A stretch of DNA of 64,000 nt from Pacificoceanicola sp048553275 (GTDB lineage: Bacteria; Pseudomonadota; Alphaproteobacteria; Rhodobacterales; Rhodobacteraceae): contig NZ_JBLZMW010000003.1 of the NCBI RefSeq assembly GCF_048553275.1, forward strand, positions 382,415-446,414, given 5' to 3'. Shown piece after piece: positions 16,867-26,734 of this stretch. The notes under the pieces were generated by a model. The model had not been told where the DNA came from. It was given only the letters and a program-made list of their open reading frames with translations, and searched no databases. Made by a program: the position numbers and the translations under genes. The first letter of the stretch is position 1, and every line of letters starts with the position of its first letter.

Positions 16867-19478
16867 TCCGCCGCCTCCCTCTGGTGCAGACGGGCCAGAA
16901 GGGCCGCGATCTCCGGACGGCAGGAGCCGCAGTTCGTCCCCGCCTGCAAGGCCGCGCCAACGGCGTCGACGCTCAGCAATCCTTCCGTTTCGATCGCGGT
17001 CACGATTGTGTTCACCCCCACGTCGAAACAGGCGCAGAGCATCGGGCCGGGGTCCGGGCGGTCCGCCGGAGGGCGTCCGATCAGCACGTCCGCCTCCGCG
17101 TTGCCGGGCAACCCCGCAACGTAGTCGCGGACCACGGCCACCGGCTCGGGCGCGATGAACAGCGCCGCGATCAGCGTCCCCCCCTCAAAGAAGGCCAGCC
17201 GGGCCAGCCCGCGCCGCGTGTCGATCAGCGATTGCACCTCGGCCTCCGGCAAGTCAAAGAGCGCGCGCGCCTCGGCCTCCCAGTCGGTGACGCTGCGCAT
17301 CCCGGCCAGTTCCGCCCGCCACCCGGATTTCGTCCGGGCGCGCGCCCAGTAATCCGCCTGTGGCTGCAACGCTTTGCTGCTGACGGCAAAGCCATACCAT
17401 GCCGCCTCGAACCGGGTGACAGACACCACCGACGCCTTGCTCTCCGGCTGTCCCGACACCGGGTCCGTGACGGCGGCGACAAGCGTGTCGATCCGGGCGG
17501 CGGGCGCGGTCTCGCCGGTCCAGTGGATCGGCGCGAAGATCTGCCCGCGCGTGACCGCGTCAGTGATGCGCGCGCGCAGGATACCGCTGCCCTGCGGGCT
17601 GCGCAGCGTGACCAGATCATTGGGCCCGATGCCCTGATCGGCGGCGTCCGCCGGGTGAATTTCCACAAACGGTTCGGCCAGATGCGCCGAGAGGCGCGGC
17701 GACAGGGCGGTGCGCGTCATGGTGTGCCACTGGTCGCGCAGCCGCCCGGTGTTCAGCACGAACGGATAGCGCGGGGCACGGCGGGCCACCGGCGGGCGAT
17801 ACCGGAGCGGCAGCATGCGCGCCTTACCGTCCGCGTGGAAAAACCGGCCATCGCCGAAGAAGCGCCCGCCCTGGCGGCTGGCGCTGACTGGCCAGCGCGT
17901 GGGGCGCAGCGCGTCATACCCCGCATCGTCCAGATCGCTCAGGGCGGAGATGTCGAAATCGCGCCCAAACCTGCCCGCAACGCCCGACAGCGCGGCATAC
18001 TCGCGGAAAATCTCGGCGGGGGTTTCGTAATCGAATGCGGCGGTCCAGCCCATGCGCCGCCCCACGGCGGCGAGGATGTCCCAGTCCGGGCGGCACTCCC
18101 CCGGCGCGGGCAGGATCGAACGCTGGCGCGAGATGGTGCGGTCCGAGTTCGTCACGGTGCCGGACTTCTCCGCCCAGGCGGTGGCAGGCAGGATCACGTC
18201 CGCGAGCCGCGCCGTATCGGTCTGCGCGGTGATGTCGGAGACCACGACGAAGTCGCAGCCCGCGATGGCCTCCTGCACCGCGCTGGCGTCCGGCATGGAG
18301 ACGGCGGGGTTCGTATGGATGATCCAGAGCGCCTTGATCTTGCCCTCCCCCACGGCCTTGAACATGTCCACGGCCTTGAGGCCGGGCTTTGCCGGGATTG
18401 TGGGTGCGGTCCAGAAATCGCGCACGGCGCTGCGGTGCTCGGCATTCTCTATGTCGAGATGGCAGGCGAGCATGTTCGCCAGCCCCCCGACCTCACGCCC
18501 GCCCATGGCGTTGGGCTGGCCGGTGAGGCTGAACGGGCCAAGACCGGGCTTGCCGATGCGGCCCGTGGCGAGGTGACAGTTGAGGATGGCGTTGACCTTG
18601 TCCGAACCAGACGAGGACTGGTTCACGCCCTGGGAGAAAACGGTGACGACCTTCTCGGTGTTCAGCCAGAGGTCATAGAACTGATGCACGAGATCCTCGT
18701 CCAGACCCGTGGGGTCGAGGCGGCTCTCGTAGGCGGCGGCGAAGGCCTCATTGGCGCCGTCGACGTTTTGCAGGAAAGCCTCGTCGACGAGGCCCCGGCG
18801 ATGGATCTGCGCCAGCAGGCCGTTGAACAGGGCCACGTCGCTGCCGACTTCCAGCGGCAGGTGCAGGTCGGCGCTGTCGCAGCTGGCGGTGCGGCGGGGG
18901 TCGATGACGACGATCTTGGTGCCCTTCGCCTTGTGGGCGGCGAGCACGCGCTGGAACAGCACCGGATGGCACCAGGCCATGTTCGAACCGACAAGGACGA
19001 TGAGGTCCGCCTCCTCGAGGTCCTCGTAGGTGCCGGGCACTGTGTCGGTGCCGAAGGCGCGCTTGTGGCCCGCCACGGTGGAGGCCATGCAAAGCCTTGA
19101 ATTGGTGTCGATATTCGCCGAGCCCATGAAGCCTTTCATGAGCTTGTTGGCGATGTAGTAGTCTTCGTTGAGCAGCTGGCCGGAGACGTAGAAGGCGACG
19201 CTGTCCGGGCCGTGCTGCTCGATGGCGCGGCCGAACTTGCCCGCGACGATGTCCAGCGCGGTCTCCCAGTCGCAGTCCTTGCCGCCGACGCGGGGCTTCA
19301 GGAGCCGCTCGCCAAGGCCGACGGTCTCGCCGAGGGCCGAGCCCTTGGAGCAGAGGCGGCCGAAGTTGGCCGGGTGGTCCGGGTCGCCCCGAACCTCGAG
19401 TCCGCCCTGCCCGTCCGCCTTCAGCAGGACGCCGCAGCCAACACCGCAGTAGGGACAGGTCGAGCGGACTTCAGACAT
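16863..19478 (-). CDS. nasA: Assimilatory nitrate reductase, catalytic subunit
   Basis: An 871-residue molybdopterin enzyme reducing nitrate to nitrite in the cytoplasm. The N-terminal 4Fe-4S site uses Cys8, Cys11 and Cys15 (CPYCGVGC) and Cys43 (LCSKG). The Mo-bis-MGD domains follow, with a C-terminal molybdopterin-dinucleotide domain at about 560-690. The tail has a BFD-like 2Fe-2S module (CACFDVGVNTIVTAI then NCGSCRPEI), which could take electrons directly. The start codon overlaps the nirD stop (TAATG). No separate electron-transfer subunit is visible in the operon. Confidence 0.95.
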   Translation of the reverse strand: MSEVRSTCPYCGVGCGVLLKADGQGGLEVRGDPDHPANFGRLCSKGSALGETVGLGERLLKPRVGGKDCDWETALDIVAGKFGRAIEQHGPDSVAFYVSGQLLNEDYYIANKLMKGFMGSANIDTNSRLCMASTVAGHKRAFGTDTVPGTYEDLEEADLIVLVGSNMAWCHPVLFQRVLAAHKAKGTKIVVIDPRRTASCDSADLHLPLEVGSDVALFNGLLAQIHRRGLVDEAFLQNVDGANEAFAAAYESRLDPTGLDEDLVHQFYDLWLNTEKVVTVFSQGVNQSSSGSDKVNAILNCHLATGRIGKPGLGPFSLTGQPNAMGGREVGGLANMLACHLDIENAEHRSAVRDFWTAPTIPAKPGLKAVDMFKAVGEGKIKALWIIHTNPAVSMPDASAVQEAIAGCDFVVVSDITAQTDTARLADVILPATAWAEKSGTVTNSDRTISRQRSILPAPGECRPDWDILAAVGRRMGWTAAFDYETPAEIFREYAALSGVAGRFGRDFDISALSDLDDAGYDALRPTRWPVSASRQGGRFFGDGRFFHADGKARMLPLRYRPPVARRAPRYPFVLNTGRLRDQWHTMTRTALSPRLSAHLAEPFVEIHPADAADQGIGPNDLVTLRSPQGSGILRARITDAVTRGQIFAPIHWTGETAPAARIDTLVAAVTDPVSGQPESKASVVSVTRFEAAWYGFAVSSKALQPQADYWARARTKSGWRAELAGMRSVTDWEAEARALFDLPEAEVQSLIDTRRGLARLAFFEGGTLIAALFIAPEPVAVVRDYVAGLPGNAEADVLIGRPPADRPDPGPMLCACFDVGVNTIVTAIETEGLLSVDAVGAALQAGTNCGSCRPEIAALLARLHQREAAE

Positions 19479-19819
19479 TACGCGGCACTCCGGGCGTTGA
19501 TGCTCTCGCTGTCGAGCAGCAAGCGGGTGCCGTCGAGCCGGACCGGGAAAGTCTGGATCGCGCCTTCATCGGCGCCCTTGGACAAACCGGTGTTGAGGTC
19601 GAAGACCATGTTGTGCAGCGGGCAGGTCACGCTGGTGCCATGCACGATACCCTCGCTGAGCGGGCCGCCCTTGTGCGGGCAGGTGTTGGAGGCGGCGTAG
19701 ACCTGCGCCTCGCCGGTGCGGAAAAGCCCGATGCAGCCGAGCGGCGTCTTCACCACGCGGGCGCCGGGCAGCGGGATGTCGTTGATGTCTGCGACGTCGA
19801 TCCAGGCCATGTTGCTCAC
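19478..19819 (-). CDS. nirD: Nitrite reductase small subunit (Rieske-type)
   Basis: A 113-residue Rieske-fold subunit of NAD(P)H-dependent assimilatory nitrite reductase. The iron-sulfur ligands look complete: Cys47 and His49 in CPHKGG, Cys66 and His69 in CPLHN. Many NirD proteins have lost these ligands, so an intact cluster is worth noting. It sits between nirB and nasA with tight spacing. Confidence 0.92.
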   Translation of the reverse strand: MSNMAWIDVADINDIPLPGARVVKTPLGCIGLFRTGEAQVYAASNTCPHKGGPLSEGIVHGTSVTCPLHNMVFDLNTGLSKGADEGAIQTFPVRLDGTRLLLDSESINARSAA

Positions 19820-19868
19820 TCCTTTGGTCTGCGTTGAGGTGCCGGGGTAGGCCCGGCACCGCCGTTTC

Positions 19869-22307
19869 TCATTCCGCCGCCTGAAGCGTCAGGTCGGCCA
19901 CCGGGGCGAAGCTCTCGGGCCTGGCCGCGCCTTCTGCCCAGGGGTCCTTGCGGTAGACGGTCTGGCTCAGTTCGAAGGCCTCGTTCAGACGCTTGCGCTC
20001 TTCGAGGTTCTCGACCACCTGTTCCTTGACCCAGTCGAGACCGACCTTGGCGACCCATTTGTACGGGCGGTCGAGGTACTTCGCGTTCTCGCGGTAGAGC
20101 TGCATGAAGGCGGTCACCAGTTCGATGGCTTCCTCTTCCGTCGCCACATCCGCCAGACGTTCGGTCTCCTTCACGTCCATGCCAGCCGCGCCCGCGACGC
20201 TGACCTGGTAGCCGCTGTCGACGCAGATCACGCCGATGTCCTTGCAGGTTGCCTCGGCGCAGTTGCGCGGGCAGCCGGAGACGGCGAGCTTGACCTTGTG
20301 CGGCGTCCAGCTGCCCCAGAGCTTCTTCTCGAGCTTGATGCCCAGACCGGAGGAGTCCTGCGTGCCGAAGCGGCAGTGATCCTTGCCGACGCAGGTCTTC
20401 ACCGTGCGCAGCCCCTTGGAATAGGCATGACCAGAGACAAGGCCCGCCGCGTTTAGATCGGCCCAGATATGCGGCAGATCCTCGCCCTTGACGCCCAGCA
20501 GGTCGATGCGCTGGCCGCCGGTCACATGCACGGTCGGCACCTTGTACTTCTCGGCGGCGTCGGCGATGGCGCGCAATTCATTCGGCGTGGTCATCCCGCC
20601 CCACATGCGCGGCACCACGGAGAACGTCCCATCCTTCTGAATGTTGGCATGCTTGCGTTCGTTGACGAAACGGCTCTGCGGATCGTCCCGATACTCAAGC
20701 GGCCAATCCGCGAGCAGGTAATAGTTCACCGCCGGGCGGCAGACGTGGCAGCCGTTCACGGTCTTCCAGCCCAGTTCCTGCCAGACGGCGGGCTGGCTTT
20801 TGAGTTCCCGGGCCTTGATGAGCCGCCGCACATCCTCATGCGTGAGATCACAGCAGCCGCAGATGGATTGCGCCGCGGGCGCGGCATAGGCGTCGCCGAG
20901 CGTCACTTCGAGCAATTGCTCGACCAGTCCGGTGCAGGTGCCGCAGGAGCCGGACGCCTTGGTGCAGGCCTTCAGTTGCGGCAGGTCGGTCGCGCCGCCG
21001 TTGATTGCAGAAACGATGGTGCCCTTTGAGACGCCGTTACAGCCACAGATTTCCGCATCATCCGGCAAGGCTGCAACGGCTGAGAAAGGGTCCGCAGAGG
21101 CCCCTCCCTGATAGGCCGGGCCAAAGATCAGCGTCTCGCGCATCTCCGCGATGTCGGTGCCGTCCTTGATGAGATTGAAGAACCAGTTGCCATCGGCGGT
21201 ATCGCCATAGAGCACCGCCCCGATCAGCCGGTCATTCTCGATCACAAGGCGCTTGTACAAGCCCCGGGCCGGATCGCGGAAGACGATGTCCTCGCGCCCC
21301 TCGCCCTCGGCAAAGTCGCCGGCGGAGAAGAGGTCGCACCCCGTTACTTTCAGCTTGGTCGAGAGTTCCTTGGGCGTGAAGGCCGCCGCTTCGCCGGTCA
21401 GCGTTTTCGCCACGACCCTGGCTTGGTCATAGAGCGGCGCGACGAGGCCGAAGACCGCGCCGTTGTGCTCGATGCACTCTCCGACAGACAGGATATCGGC
21501 GTCAGAGGTGACCATCTGATCATCCACATGGATGCCGCGCCCCACGGCCAGACCGGCCTGCGCCGCCAGAGCGGTGCTCGGGCGGATGCCCACCGCCATG
21601 ACCAGCAGGTCACAGGGCAGCTCGGTGCCGTTCTCCAGCTCCAGCGCGCGGACCTTGCCATCCTCGCCGAGGATCTGCCTGGAATTCGTGGAGACCAGCA
21701 CATTGATCCCCCGGCTCACCAACTCCTTGCGCAGCAGATAGCCCGCCGCCTCGTCAAGCTGTCGCTCCATCAGGTGGCCCATCAGATGCACCACAGTCAC
21801 GTCCATGCCGCGCAGCCGAAGCCCCGCCGCCGCCTCAAGCCCGAGCAGGCCTCCGCCAATCACCACCGCCTTCGCACCGGGCCTGGCGGCCACGTCGATC
21901 ATGCGATTGGTGTCTTCGAGATCGCGGTAGGCGATCACCCCGTCCAGATCATGCCCCGGCATCGGGATGATGAAGGGGGTCGAGCCGGTCGCGATGAGCA
22001 GCTTGTCATAGGCAACATCGCCGTGCTCGCCCTTGACCACCTTGGCCTCACGGTCGATCCCGACGACTGCCTCGCCAAAGCGGCAGGTCACGCCGTGCTC
22101 CGCGTACCAAGCGTCATCATGGATGACGATGTCCTCATAACATTTCTCCCCGGACAGCACCGGCGAGAGCATGATGCGGTTGTAGTTGCCGCGCGGCTCG
22201 GCGTTGAAAAGGGTGACCTCCCATGCGCCCGGCTGCGCCTCGAAGAGGTGCTCCAGCGCGCGGCCGGAGGCCATACCGGCCCCTATGACGACAAGTTTCT
22301 GAACCAT
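19869..22307 (-). CDS. nirB: NAD(P)H nitrite reductase, large subunit
   Basis: An 812-residue enzyme reducing nitrite to ammonium. The N-terminal FAD/NAD domains start with KLVVIGAGMASGRALEHL; two BFD-like 2Fe-2S segments follow around residue 430 (CGCNGVSKGTIVSAI) and 500 (ICGCCDLTHEDV). The C-terminal sulfite/nitrite-reductase domain carries the siroheme-4Fe4S cysteines in CVGKDHCRFGT and SGCPRNCAEATC. The frame is open further upstream, but GGAG seven bases before the ATG at 22307 fixes the start, 4 bp after the ATPase gene's stop. Confidence 0.95.
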   Translation of the reverse strand: MVQKLVVIGAGMASGRALEHLFEAQPGAWEVTLFNAEPRGNYNRIMLSPVLSGEKCYEDIVIHDDAWYAEHGVTCRFGEAVVGIDREAKVVKGEHGDVAYDKLLIATGSTPFIIPMPGHDLDGVIAYRDLEDTNRMIDVAARPGAKAVVIGGGLLGLEAAAGLRLRGMDVTVVHLMGHLMERQLDEAAGYLLRKELVSRGINVLVSTNSRQILGEDGKVRALELENGTELPCDLLVMAVGIRPSTALAAQAGLAVGRGIHVDDQMVTSDADILSVGECIEHNGAVFGLVAPLYDQARVVAKTLTGEAAAFTPKELSTKLKVTGCDLFSAGDFAEGEGREDIVFRDPARGLYKRLVIENDRLIGAVLYGDTADGNWFFNLIKDGTDIAEMRETLIFGPAYQGGASADPFSAVAALPDDAEICGCNGVSKGTIVSAINGGATDLPQLKACTKASGSCGTCTGLVEQLLEVTLGDAYAAPAAQSICGCCDLTHEDVRRLIKARELKSQPAVWQELGWKTVNGCHVCRPAVNYYLLADWPLEYRDDPQSRFVNERKHANIQKDGTFSVVPRMWGGMTTPNELRAIADAAEKYKVPTVHVTGGQRIDLLGVKGEDLPHIWADLNAAGLVSGHAYSKGLRTVKTCVGKDHCRFGTQDSSGLGIKLEKKLWGSWTPHKVKLAVSGCPRNCAEATCKDIGVICVDSGYQVSVAGAAGMDVKETERLADVATEEEAIELVTAFMQLYRENAKYLDRPYKWVAKVGLDWVKEQVVENLEERKRLNEAFELSQTVYRKDPWAEGAARPESFAPVADLTLQAAE

Positions 22308-22311
22308 GAAT

Positions 22312-24024
22312 TCACTCCGCTGCGATAGATGTGGCAGATGGGTTGGCTTTCGCCCCGCGCGCCCCGCCAGTGGCGTTCCCGGACGTGTTGCCGTGTTCGT
22401 ATTTCTCAAGGAAATCGAGCACTTGCTGGCGATATCGGTAGTAATCGGGATGTTCGAGCAGGGCCTTGCGCGTGCGCGGGCGCGGCAGGTCCACATCGAC
22501 GATGCGGCCAATTGTGGCCTGCGGGCCGTTGGTCATCATCACCACCCGGTCGGCCAGCAGGATCGCCTCGTCCACGTCATGCGTCACGCAGATCGCCGTG
22601 ACCTTGGTGCGCGACCAGACTTCCATCAGGACCTCCTGAAGCTCCCAGCGGGTCAGGCTGTCGAGCATCCCGAACGGCTCGTCGAGCAGCAGCAGTTTCG
22701 GCGACAGCGCAAAGGCCCGCGCGATGCCGACGCGCTGCTTCATGCCGTTGGACATATCGGCGGTGCTGCGGTCCATGGCATCGGCCAGACCGACGCGCTC
22801 AAGGTAGTATTCGACCACGTCCTGCCGCTCGGCCTGGCTTGCCCTTGGATAGACTTTGTCCACCCCGATCGCGCAGTTTTCGCGCGCCGTGAGCCACGGG
22901 AAAAGGTTCGGGGACTGGAACACCACCGCCCGCTCCGGGTCCGCGCCAAGCACGCCGCGCCCGTCGAGATTGATGACGCCTTTCGACACCTCGTTAAGGC
23001 CGGCGGCCATGGTCAGCACCGTGGACTTGCCACAGCCGGAGTGGCCGATCAGGCTGATGAACTCGCCCTTGTTCACCTTCAGATCGAAGTCCTCGACCAC
23101 GGTGAGCGGGCCTTTCGGTGTCGGGTAGATCTTGTGCAACTGCGAGAACTCAAGGAAGCGATCCTCGCGCGTGGAGCCCGAGGCCTCCTTCACCGCCGCA
23201 GGCACTGAATGGATCGGCGTCACATTGGGCAGGATGCGGCTGCCCTCGACCCGGCCTTCGATCCCGACATCCATCAGGTAGCGTGTCACAGTCTTGCGCA
23301 GCGCCTTGAAGGTCTCGTTGGCGTTCATTTCCATGCGGTCGCGCGGACGCGGGATGCCTACGCTGAACTCCTCACCAAGCGTTCCGTCCGGGTTCAGGGC
23401 GATGATGCGGTCGGCGAGGATGATCGCCTCGTCCACGTCATTGGTGATCAGGACGCAGGTCTTCTTGTCCTGCTCCCAGATGTGTTCGATCTCATCGGCA
23501 AGGTTGGCCCGGGTCAGCGCGTCCAGCGCGCTCAACGGCTCGTCCAGCAGCAGGCATTCGGGCGACATGGCAAGCGCGCGGGCCACGTTCACCCGCTGCC
23601 GCATTCCGCCCGACAGTTCCGCCGGACGGCGCGTGGCGGCATGGCTCAGACCGACCATCTGCACGTATTTGCGCACGGTTTCGATCTTTTCGGCCTTCGC
23701 CATCTTCGGAAACACCGAATCCAGCGCCAGTCGCACATTTCCCTCCACCGTCAGCCACGGCATCAGCGAATAATTCTGAAAGATCACGCCGCGTTCCGGG
23801 CCGGGGCCGTCGATGGGCTTGCCCTTGAAGGTGACGCGGCCCGCACTCGGCTGCTCCAGGCCGGCCATGAGGTTGATCAGCGTCGTCTTGCCGGTGCCGG
23901 AAAAGCCGAGCAGCACAAGGAACTCGCCCTCCCGCACCTCCAGATTGATGTCTTTCAGGACCTGCGCGGCCTGGGTGCCGGTGCCGAAGGACTTGGACAC
24001 ATTTTCGAACTTGAGAAAGCTCAT
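22312..24024 (-). CDS. Nitrate ABC transporter, fused double ATP-binding protein
   Basis: A 570-residue protein carrying two complete NrtC/NrtD-like ATPase domains. Domain 1 (1-255) has Walker A GFSGTGKTT at 40-48 and signature LSGGMRQRVNVARA. Domain 2 (about 290-535) has Walker A GHSGCGKST and the degenerate signature MSNGMKQRVGIARA typical of NrtD. The classical NrtC sensor domain is absent; instead the two nucleotide-binding domains are covalently joined, so one chain may serve a permease homodimer. AAGGAG lies 8 bases before the ATG. Confidence 0.92.
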   Translation of the reverse strand: MSFLKFENVSKSFGTGTQAAQVLKDINLEVREGEFLVLLGFSGTGKTTLINLMAGLEQPSAGRVTFKGKPIDGPGPERGVIFQNYSLMPWLTVEGNVRLALDSVFPKMAKAEKIETVRKYVQMVGLSHAATRRPAELSGGMRQRVNVARALAMSPECLLLDEPLSALDALTRANLADEIEHIWEQDKKTCVLITNDVDEAIILADRIIALNPDGTLGEEFSVGIPRPRDRMEMNANETFKALRKTVTRYLMDVGIEGRVEGSRILPNVTPIHSVPAAVKEASGSTREDRFLEFSQLHKIYPTPKGPLTVVEDFDLKVNKGEFISLIGHSGCGKSTVLTMAAGLNEVSKGVINLDGRGVLGADPERAVVFQSPNLFPWLTARENCAIGVDKVYPRASQAERQDVVEYYLERVGLADAMDRSTADMSNGMKQRVGIARAFALSPKLLLLDEPFGMLDSLTRWELQEVLMEVWSRTKVTAICVTHDVDEAILLADRVVMMTNGPQATIGRIVDVDLPRPRTRKALLEHPDYYRYRQQVLDFLEKYEHGNTSGNATGGARGAKANPSATSIAAE

Positions 24025-24045
24025 GTCAGGTCTCCTTTCCGGCGC

Positions 24046-25128
24046 TCAGCGCTGGTTCGTGAAGGTAAAGAGCGACTGCAGCGCATACATCACACGGTCC
24101 AGAAGGAAGCCGATGATGCCGATGGTGAAGACCGCGACCATGATCTTGGCGAGCGAGCTTGAGCTGCCGTTCTGGAATTCATCCCAGACGAATTTGCCAA
24201 GGCCGGGGTTCTGCGCCAGCATTTCGGCGGCGATCAGCACCATCCAGCCCACCCCGAGCGACAGCCGCAGCCCGGTGAAGATCAGCGGCAGGGCGGAGGG
24301 CAGCACCAGCTTGGTGATCTTGGTATAGGTGTTCATCTTCAGGACCTTGGAGACATTCACCAGGTCCTTGTCGATGGAGGCCACGCCGAGCGCCGTGTTG
24401 ATCAGCGTCGGCCACAGCGAGCAGAGCGTGACGGTGATGGCGGAGATCAGGAAGGACTTGGAAAACAGCCCGTCGTTCGTGGCATAGACCGCCGAGACGA
24501 TCATCGTCACGATCGGCAGCCAGGCCAGCGGACTGACCGGCTTGAAGATCTGCACCAGCGGGTTGATCGCGGCATTGGCGGTCGGCGACAGACCCGCGGC
24601 AATGCCAAGCGGCACGGCCACGGCGGTGGCGACCAGGAACCCGAAGAAGACGGTTTTGATCGAGGTCCAGATCTGCTGATAATAACTCGGCGCGCCGGTA
24701 TAGGCGACGTCCTTGACCTCATCGGCCCGGCCCGCATCAATCAGGCGCTGGTTGCGCTTGTCGACCATCGCTTCGAATTTCGCCTGCTTGACGCCCTTGG
24801 CCTGCGCGTCCTGATGCAGGTTCACCGCCTCTTCCCAGACCTGCGCAGGCCCCGGAACCGCCCCCAGAGAGGTCTGCACCTTCGGCGCCAGTGTGCCCCA
24901 GAGCAGCAGAAAGCCGACGATGGCGATCAGCGGCACGACCAGCAGCCGCCAGATCTCCTTGCCCTGCGCGCGCGGGTTGTCCCCGGCGGCGGCCTTCAGG
25001 ATCGGCGTCACCCAGGCAAGGCCCAGCACGTTGAACCATTTGTCGGCGGCGTTGATGCGGGTGAACAGCCGGGCGCGGCGCGCCTCGCGGTCTGCGTCTG
25101 TGGTGAAATTCGGATCGACGGTTGTCAT
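24046..25128 (-). CDS. nrtB: Nitrate/nitrite ABC transporter permease
   Basis: A 360-residue integral membrane protein with the binding-protein-dependent permease domain in its C-terminal half (PLVQIFKPVSPLAWLPIVT...). The N-terminal 90 residues contain one membrane segment (WRLLVVPLIAIVGFLLLWG) after a long cytoplasmic start, as in NrtB proteins. AAGGACG is placed 8 bases before the ATG. It is 21 bp upstream of the ATPase gene and about 100 bp downstream of nrtA. Confidence 0.92.
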   Translation of the reverse strand: MTTVDPNFTTDADREARRARLFTRINAADKWFNVLGLAWVTPILKAAAGDNPRAQGKEIWRLLVVPLIAIVGFLLLWGTLAPKVQTSLGAVPGPAQVWEEAVNLHQDAQAKGVKQAKFEAMVDKRNQRLIDAGRADEVKDVAYTGAPSYYQQIWTSIKTVFFGFLVATAVAVPLGIAAGLSPTANAAINPLVQIFKPVSPLAWLPIVTMIVSAVYATNDGLFSKSFLISAITVTLCSLWPTLINTALGVASIDKDLVNVSKVLKMNTYTKITKLVLPSALPLIFTGLRLSLGVGWMVLIAAEMLAQNPGLGKFVWDEFQNGSSSSLAKIMVAVFTIGIIGFLLDRVMYALQSLFTFTNQR

Positions 25129-25227
25129 CTGTTGCGTCCTTGAATTCTTGGGCTGAGACCTTGCGGCGATTGGATCGGATCATGCCTCCCGCCGGCAGTG
25201 CAGCGGGGGGCATGCCTGTTCGCGCCG

Positions 25228-26595
25228 TTACCCCTTGACGTCCGTGCCTTCGACGATCTGCGCGCCCTTCAGGCCGATCGGCAGGCTGTCGAGGTAGGCA
25301 TTCGGCGTCTTGCCGTTATAGGGGATACCGTCGATGATATCGCTCGCCGGTGTCGCCGCCTTGTAGCCATCGCTCTCCCAGGGGAAGTCCGCCTCGTTGG
25401 CCAGCCCCTCCTCCACCAGAAGCCGCGCGGCCTTGAGGTAGATCTCCGGCTTGTAAACGTCCCTCGCGACCTCATCGTACCAGCTGTCCGGCTTGGCCTC
25501 GGCGATCTGCCCCCAGCGGCGCATCTGCGTCAGGTACCAGACCGCATCGGAGTAGAACGGGTAGGTCGCGTTGTAGCGGAAGAACACGTTGAAGTCGGGA
25601 ACCGCGCGCTTGTCGCCCTTCTCGTACTCGAAGGTGCCGGTCATGGAGTTGGCGATCACCTCCGCATCGGCGCCGACGTATTCGGGGCGCGACAGGATCT
25701 CGACCGCTTCCATGCGGTTGGCGTTGTCATTCTCGTCAAGCCACATGGCCGCCCGGATCAGCGCTTTGGTCACGGCGAGCGTGGTGTTCGGGTTGGCCTC
25801 GGCGAACTCGGCCGACAGGCCAAAGACCTTCTCGGGGTTGTTCTTCCACAGCTCGTAATCGGTGATGACGGGCACGCCGATGCCCTTGAACACCGCCTGC
25901 TGGTTCCACGGCTCGCCGACGCAATACCCATGGATCGTCCCGGCCTCCAGCGTCGCGGGCATTTGCGGCGGCGGGGTCACGGAGAGGAACACATCCGCGC
26001 CGATCTGCCCGGTGATGTTCTCCGGCGAATAATACCCCGGATGCAGCCCGCCCGCGGCCAGCCAGTAGCGAAGCTCGTAATTGTGGGTCGAGACCGGGAA
26101 GACCATGCCCATGTTGAAGGGCTTGCCCTCGGATTTGTACTGCGCGACAACCGGGGCCAGCGCCTCGGCGCTGATGGGATGCTGCGGGCGGCCATCGTCC
26201 ATCTTGGGGATATTGGGCAGCATCGCCTCCCACACCTCGTTCGACACGGTGATGCCGTTGCCGTTCAGGTCCATGGAAAACGGCGTGATGATATGCGCCT
26301 CCGTGCCGAACCCGATGGTCGCGGCGAGCGGCTGACCGGCCAGCATGTGCGCCCCGTCAAGCTGTCCGCCGATCACACCATCGAGCAGCACCTTCCAGTT
26401 CGCCTGCGCTTCGAGGGTCACGAACAGGCCTTCATCGAGGAAATACCCCTGCTCATAGGCCACGGCGAGCGGCGCCATGTCGGTCAGTTTGATAAAGCCA
26501 AAGGTCAGCTCGTCCTTTTCCAGCTCCAGCATCTCGGCCATGGCCGGGCTGACAAGCGCGGTTGTCGCCGCAAGGCTCAGGAGAAGTCGCTTCAT
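25228..26595 (-). CDS. nrtA: Nitrate ABC transporter substrate-binding protein
   Basis: A 455-residue NrtA/SsuA-type binding protein with a Sec signal peptide (MKRLLLSLAATTALVSPAMA, cleavage after residue 20). The body shows NrtA wording: FIKLTDMAPLAVAYEQGYF, VGEPWNQQAVFKGIG. It captures nitrate in the periplasm. The frame is open 26 codons upstream, but the ATG at 26595 follows GAAAGGGA and begins the signal peptide. It lies directly downstream of an intrinsic terminator, so expression requires read-through. Confidence 0.93.
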   Translation of the reverse strand: MKRLLLSLAATTALVSPAMAEMLELEKDELTFGFIKLTDMAPLAVAYEQGYFLDEGLFVTLEAQANWKVLLDGVIGGQLDGAHMLAGQPLAATIGFGTEAHIITPFSMDLNGNGITVSNEVWEAMLPNIPKMDDGRPQHPISAEALAPVVAQYKSEGKPFNMGMVFPVSTHNYELRYWLAAGGLHPGYYSPENITGQIGADVFLSVTPPPQMPATLEAGTIHGYCVGEPWNQQAVFKGIGVPVITDYELWKNNPEKVFGLSAEFAEANPNTTLAVTKALIRAAMWLDENDNANRMEAVEILSRPEYVGADAEVIANSMTGTFEYEKGDKRAVPDFNVFFRYNATYPFYSDAVWYLTQMRRWGQIAEAKPDSWYDEVARDVYKPEIYLKAARLLVEEGLANEADFPWESDGYKAATPASDIIDGIPYNGKTPNAYLDSLPIGLKGAQIVEGTDVKG

Positions 26596-26651
26596 GGGGA
26601 AGTCCCTTTCGTTACTGTCGATTTGGGTCCGGATCTGCCGGACTGAAAAAC

Positions 26652-26708
26652 AAAAAAAGCCGCCGACACGCACCGCCTGGGAGGAAAGGCGGAGGGTCGA
26701 GCGGCTTT
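26652..26708 (-). terminator. Attenuator terminator in the nrtA leader
   Basis: On the minus strand AAAGCCGC pairs with GCGGCTTT, then CGAC with GTCG, then CCGCC with GGCGG, followed by TTTTTTTG. This is a strong intrinsic terminator placed 57 bp before the nrtA start and after the nasS stop. With NasT (an RNA-binding ANTAR protein) encoded upstream, it fits the known NasT antitermination scheme. Confidence 0.85.
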
Positions 26709-26717
26709 GCTCTGGAG

Positions 26718-26734
26718 ATCCCTGTCATAGGGAT
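26718..26734 (-). promoter_or_regulatory. Candidate ANTAR-target hairpin
   Basis: On the minus strand ATCCCT-ATGAC-AGGGAT is a perfect 6-bp stem 9 bases before the attenuator stem. NasT targets usually contain two short hairpins with six-base A..G loops; this loop is five bases as drawn and the partner hairpin is only weakly visible (GGCG/CGCC at 26751-26766). Confidence 0.45.

Noticed and set aside
16884..19100. Long plus-strand open frame opposite nasA
   Set aside because: Nitrate reductase on the minus strand explains this region fully; the antisense frame has no motif.
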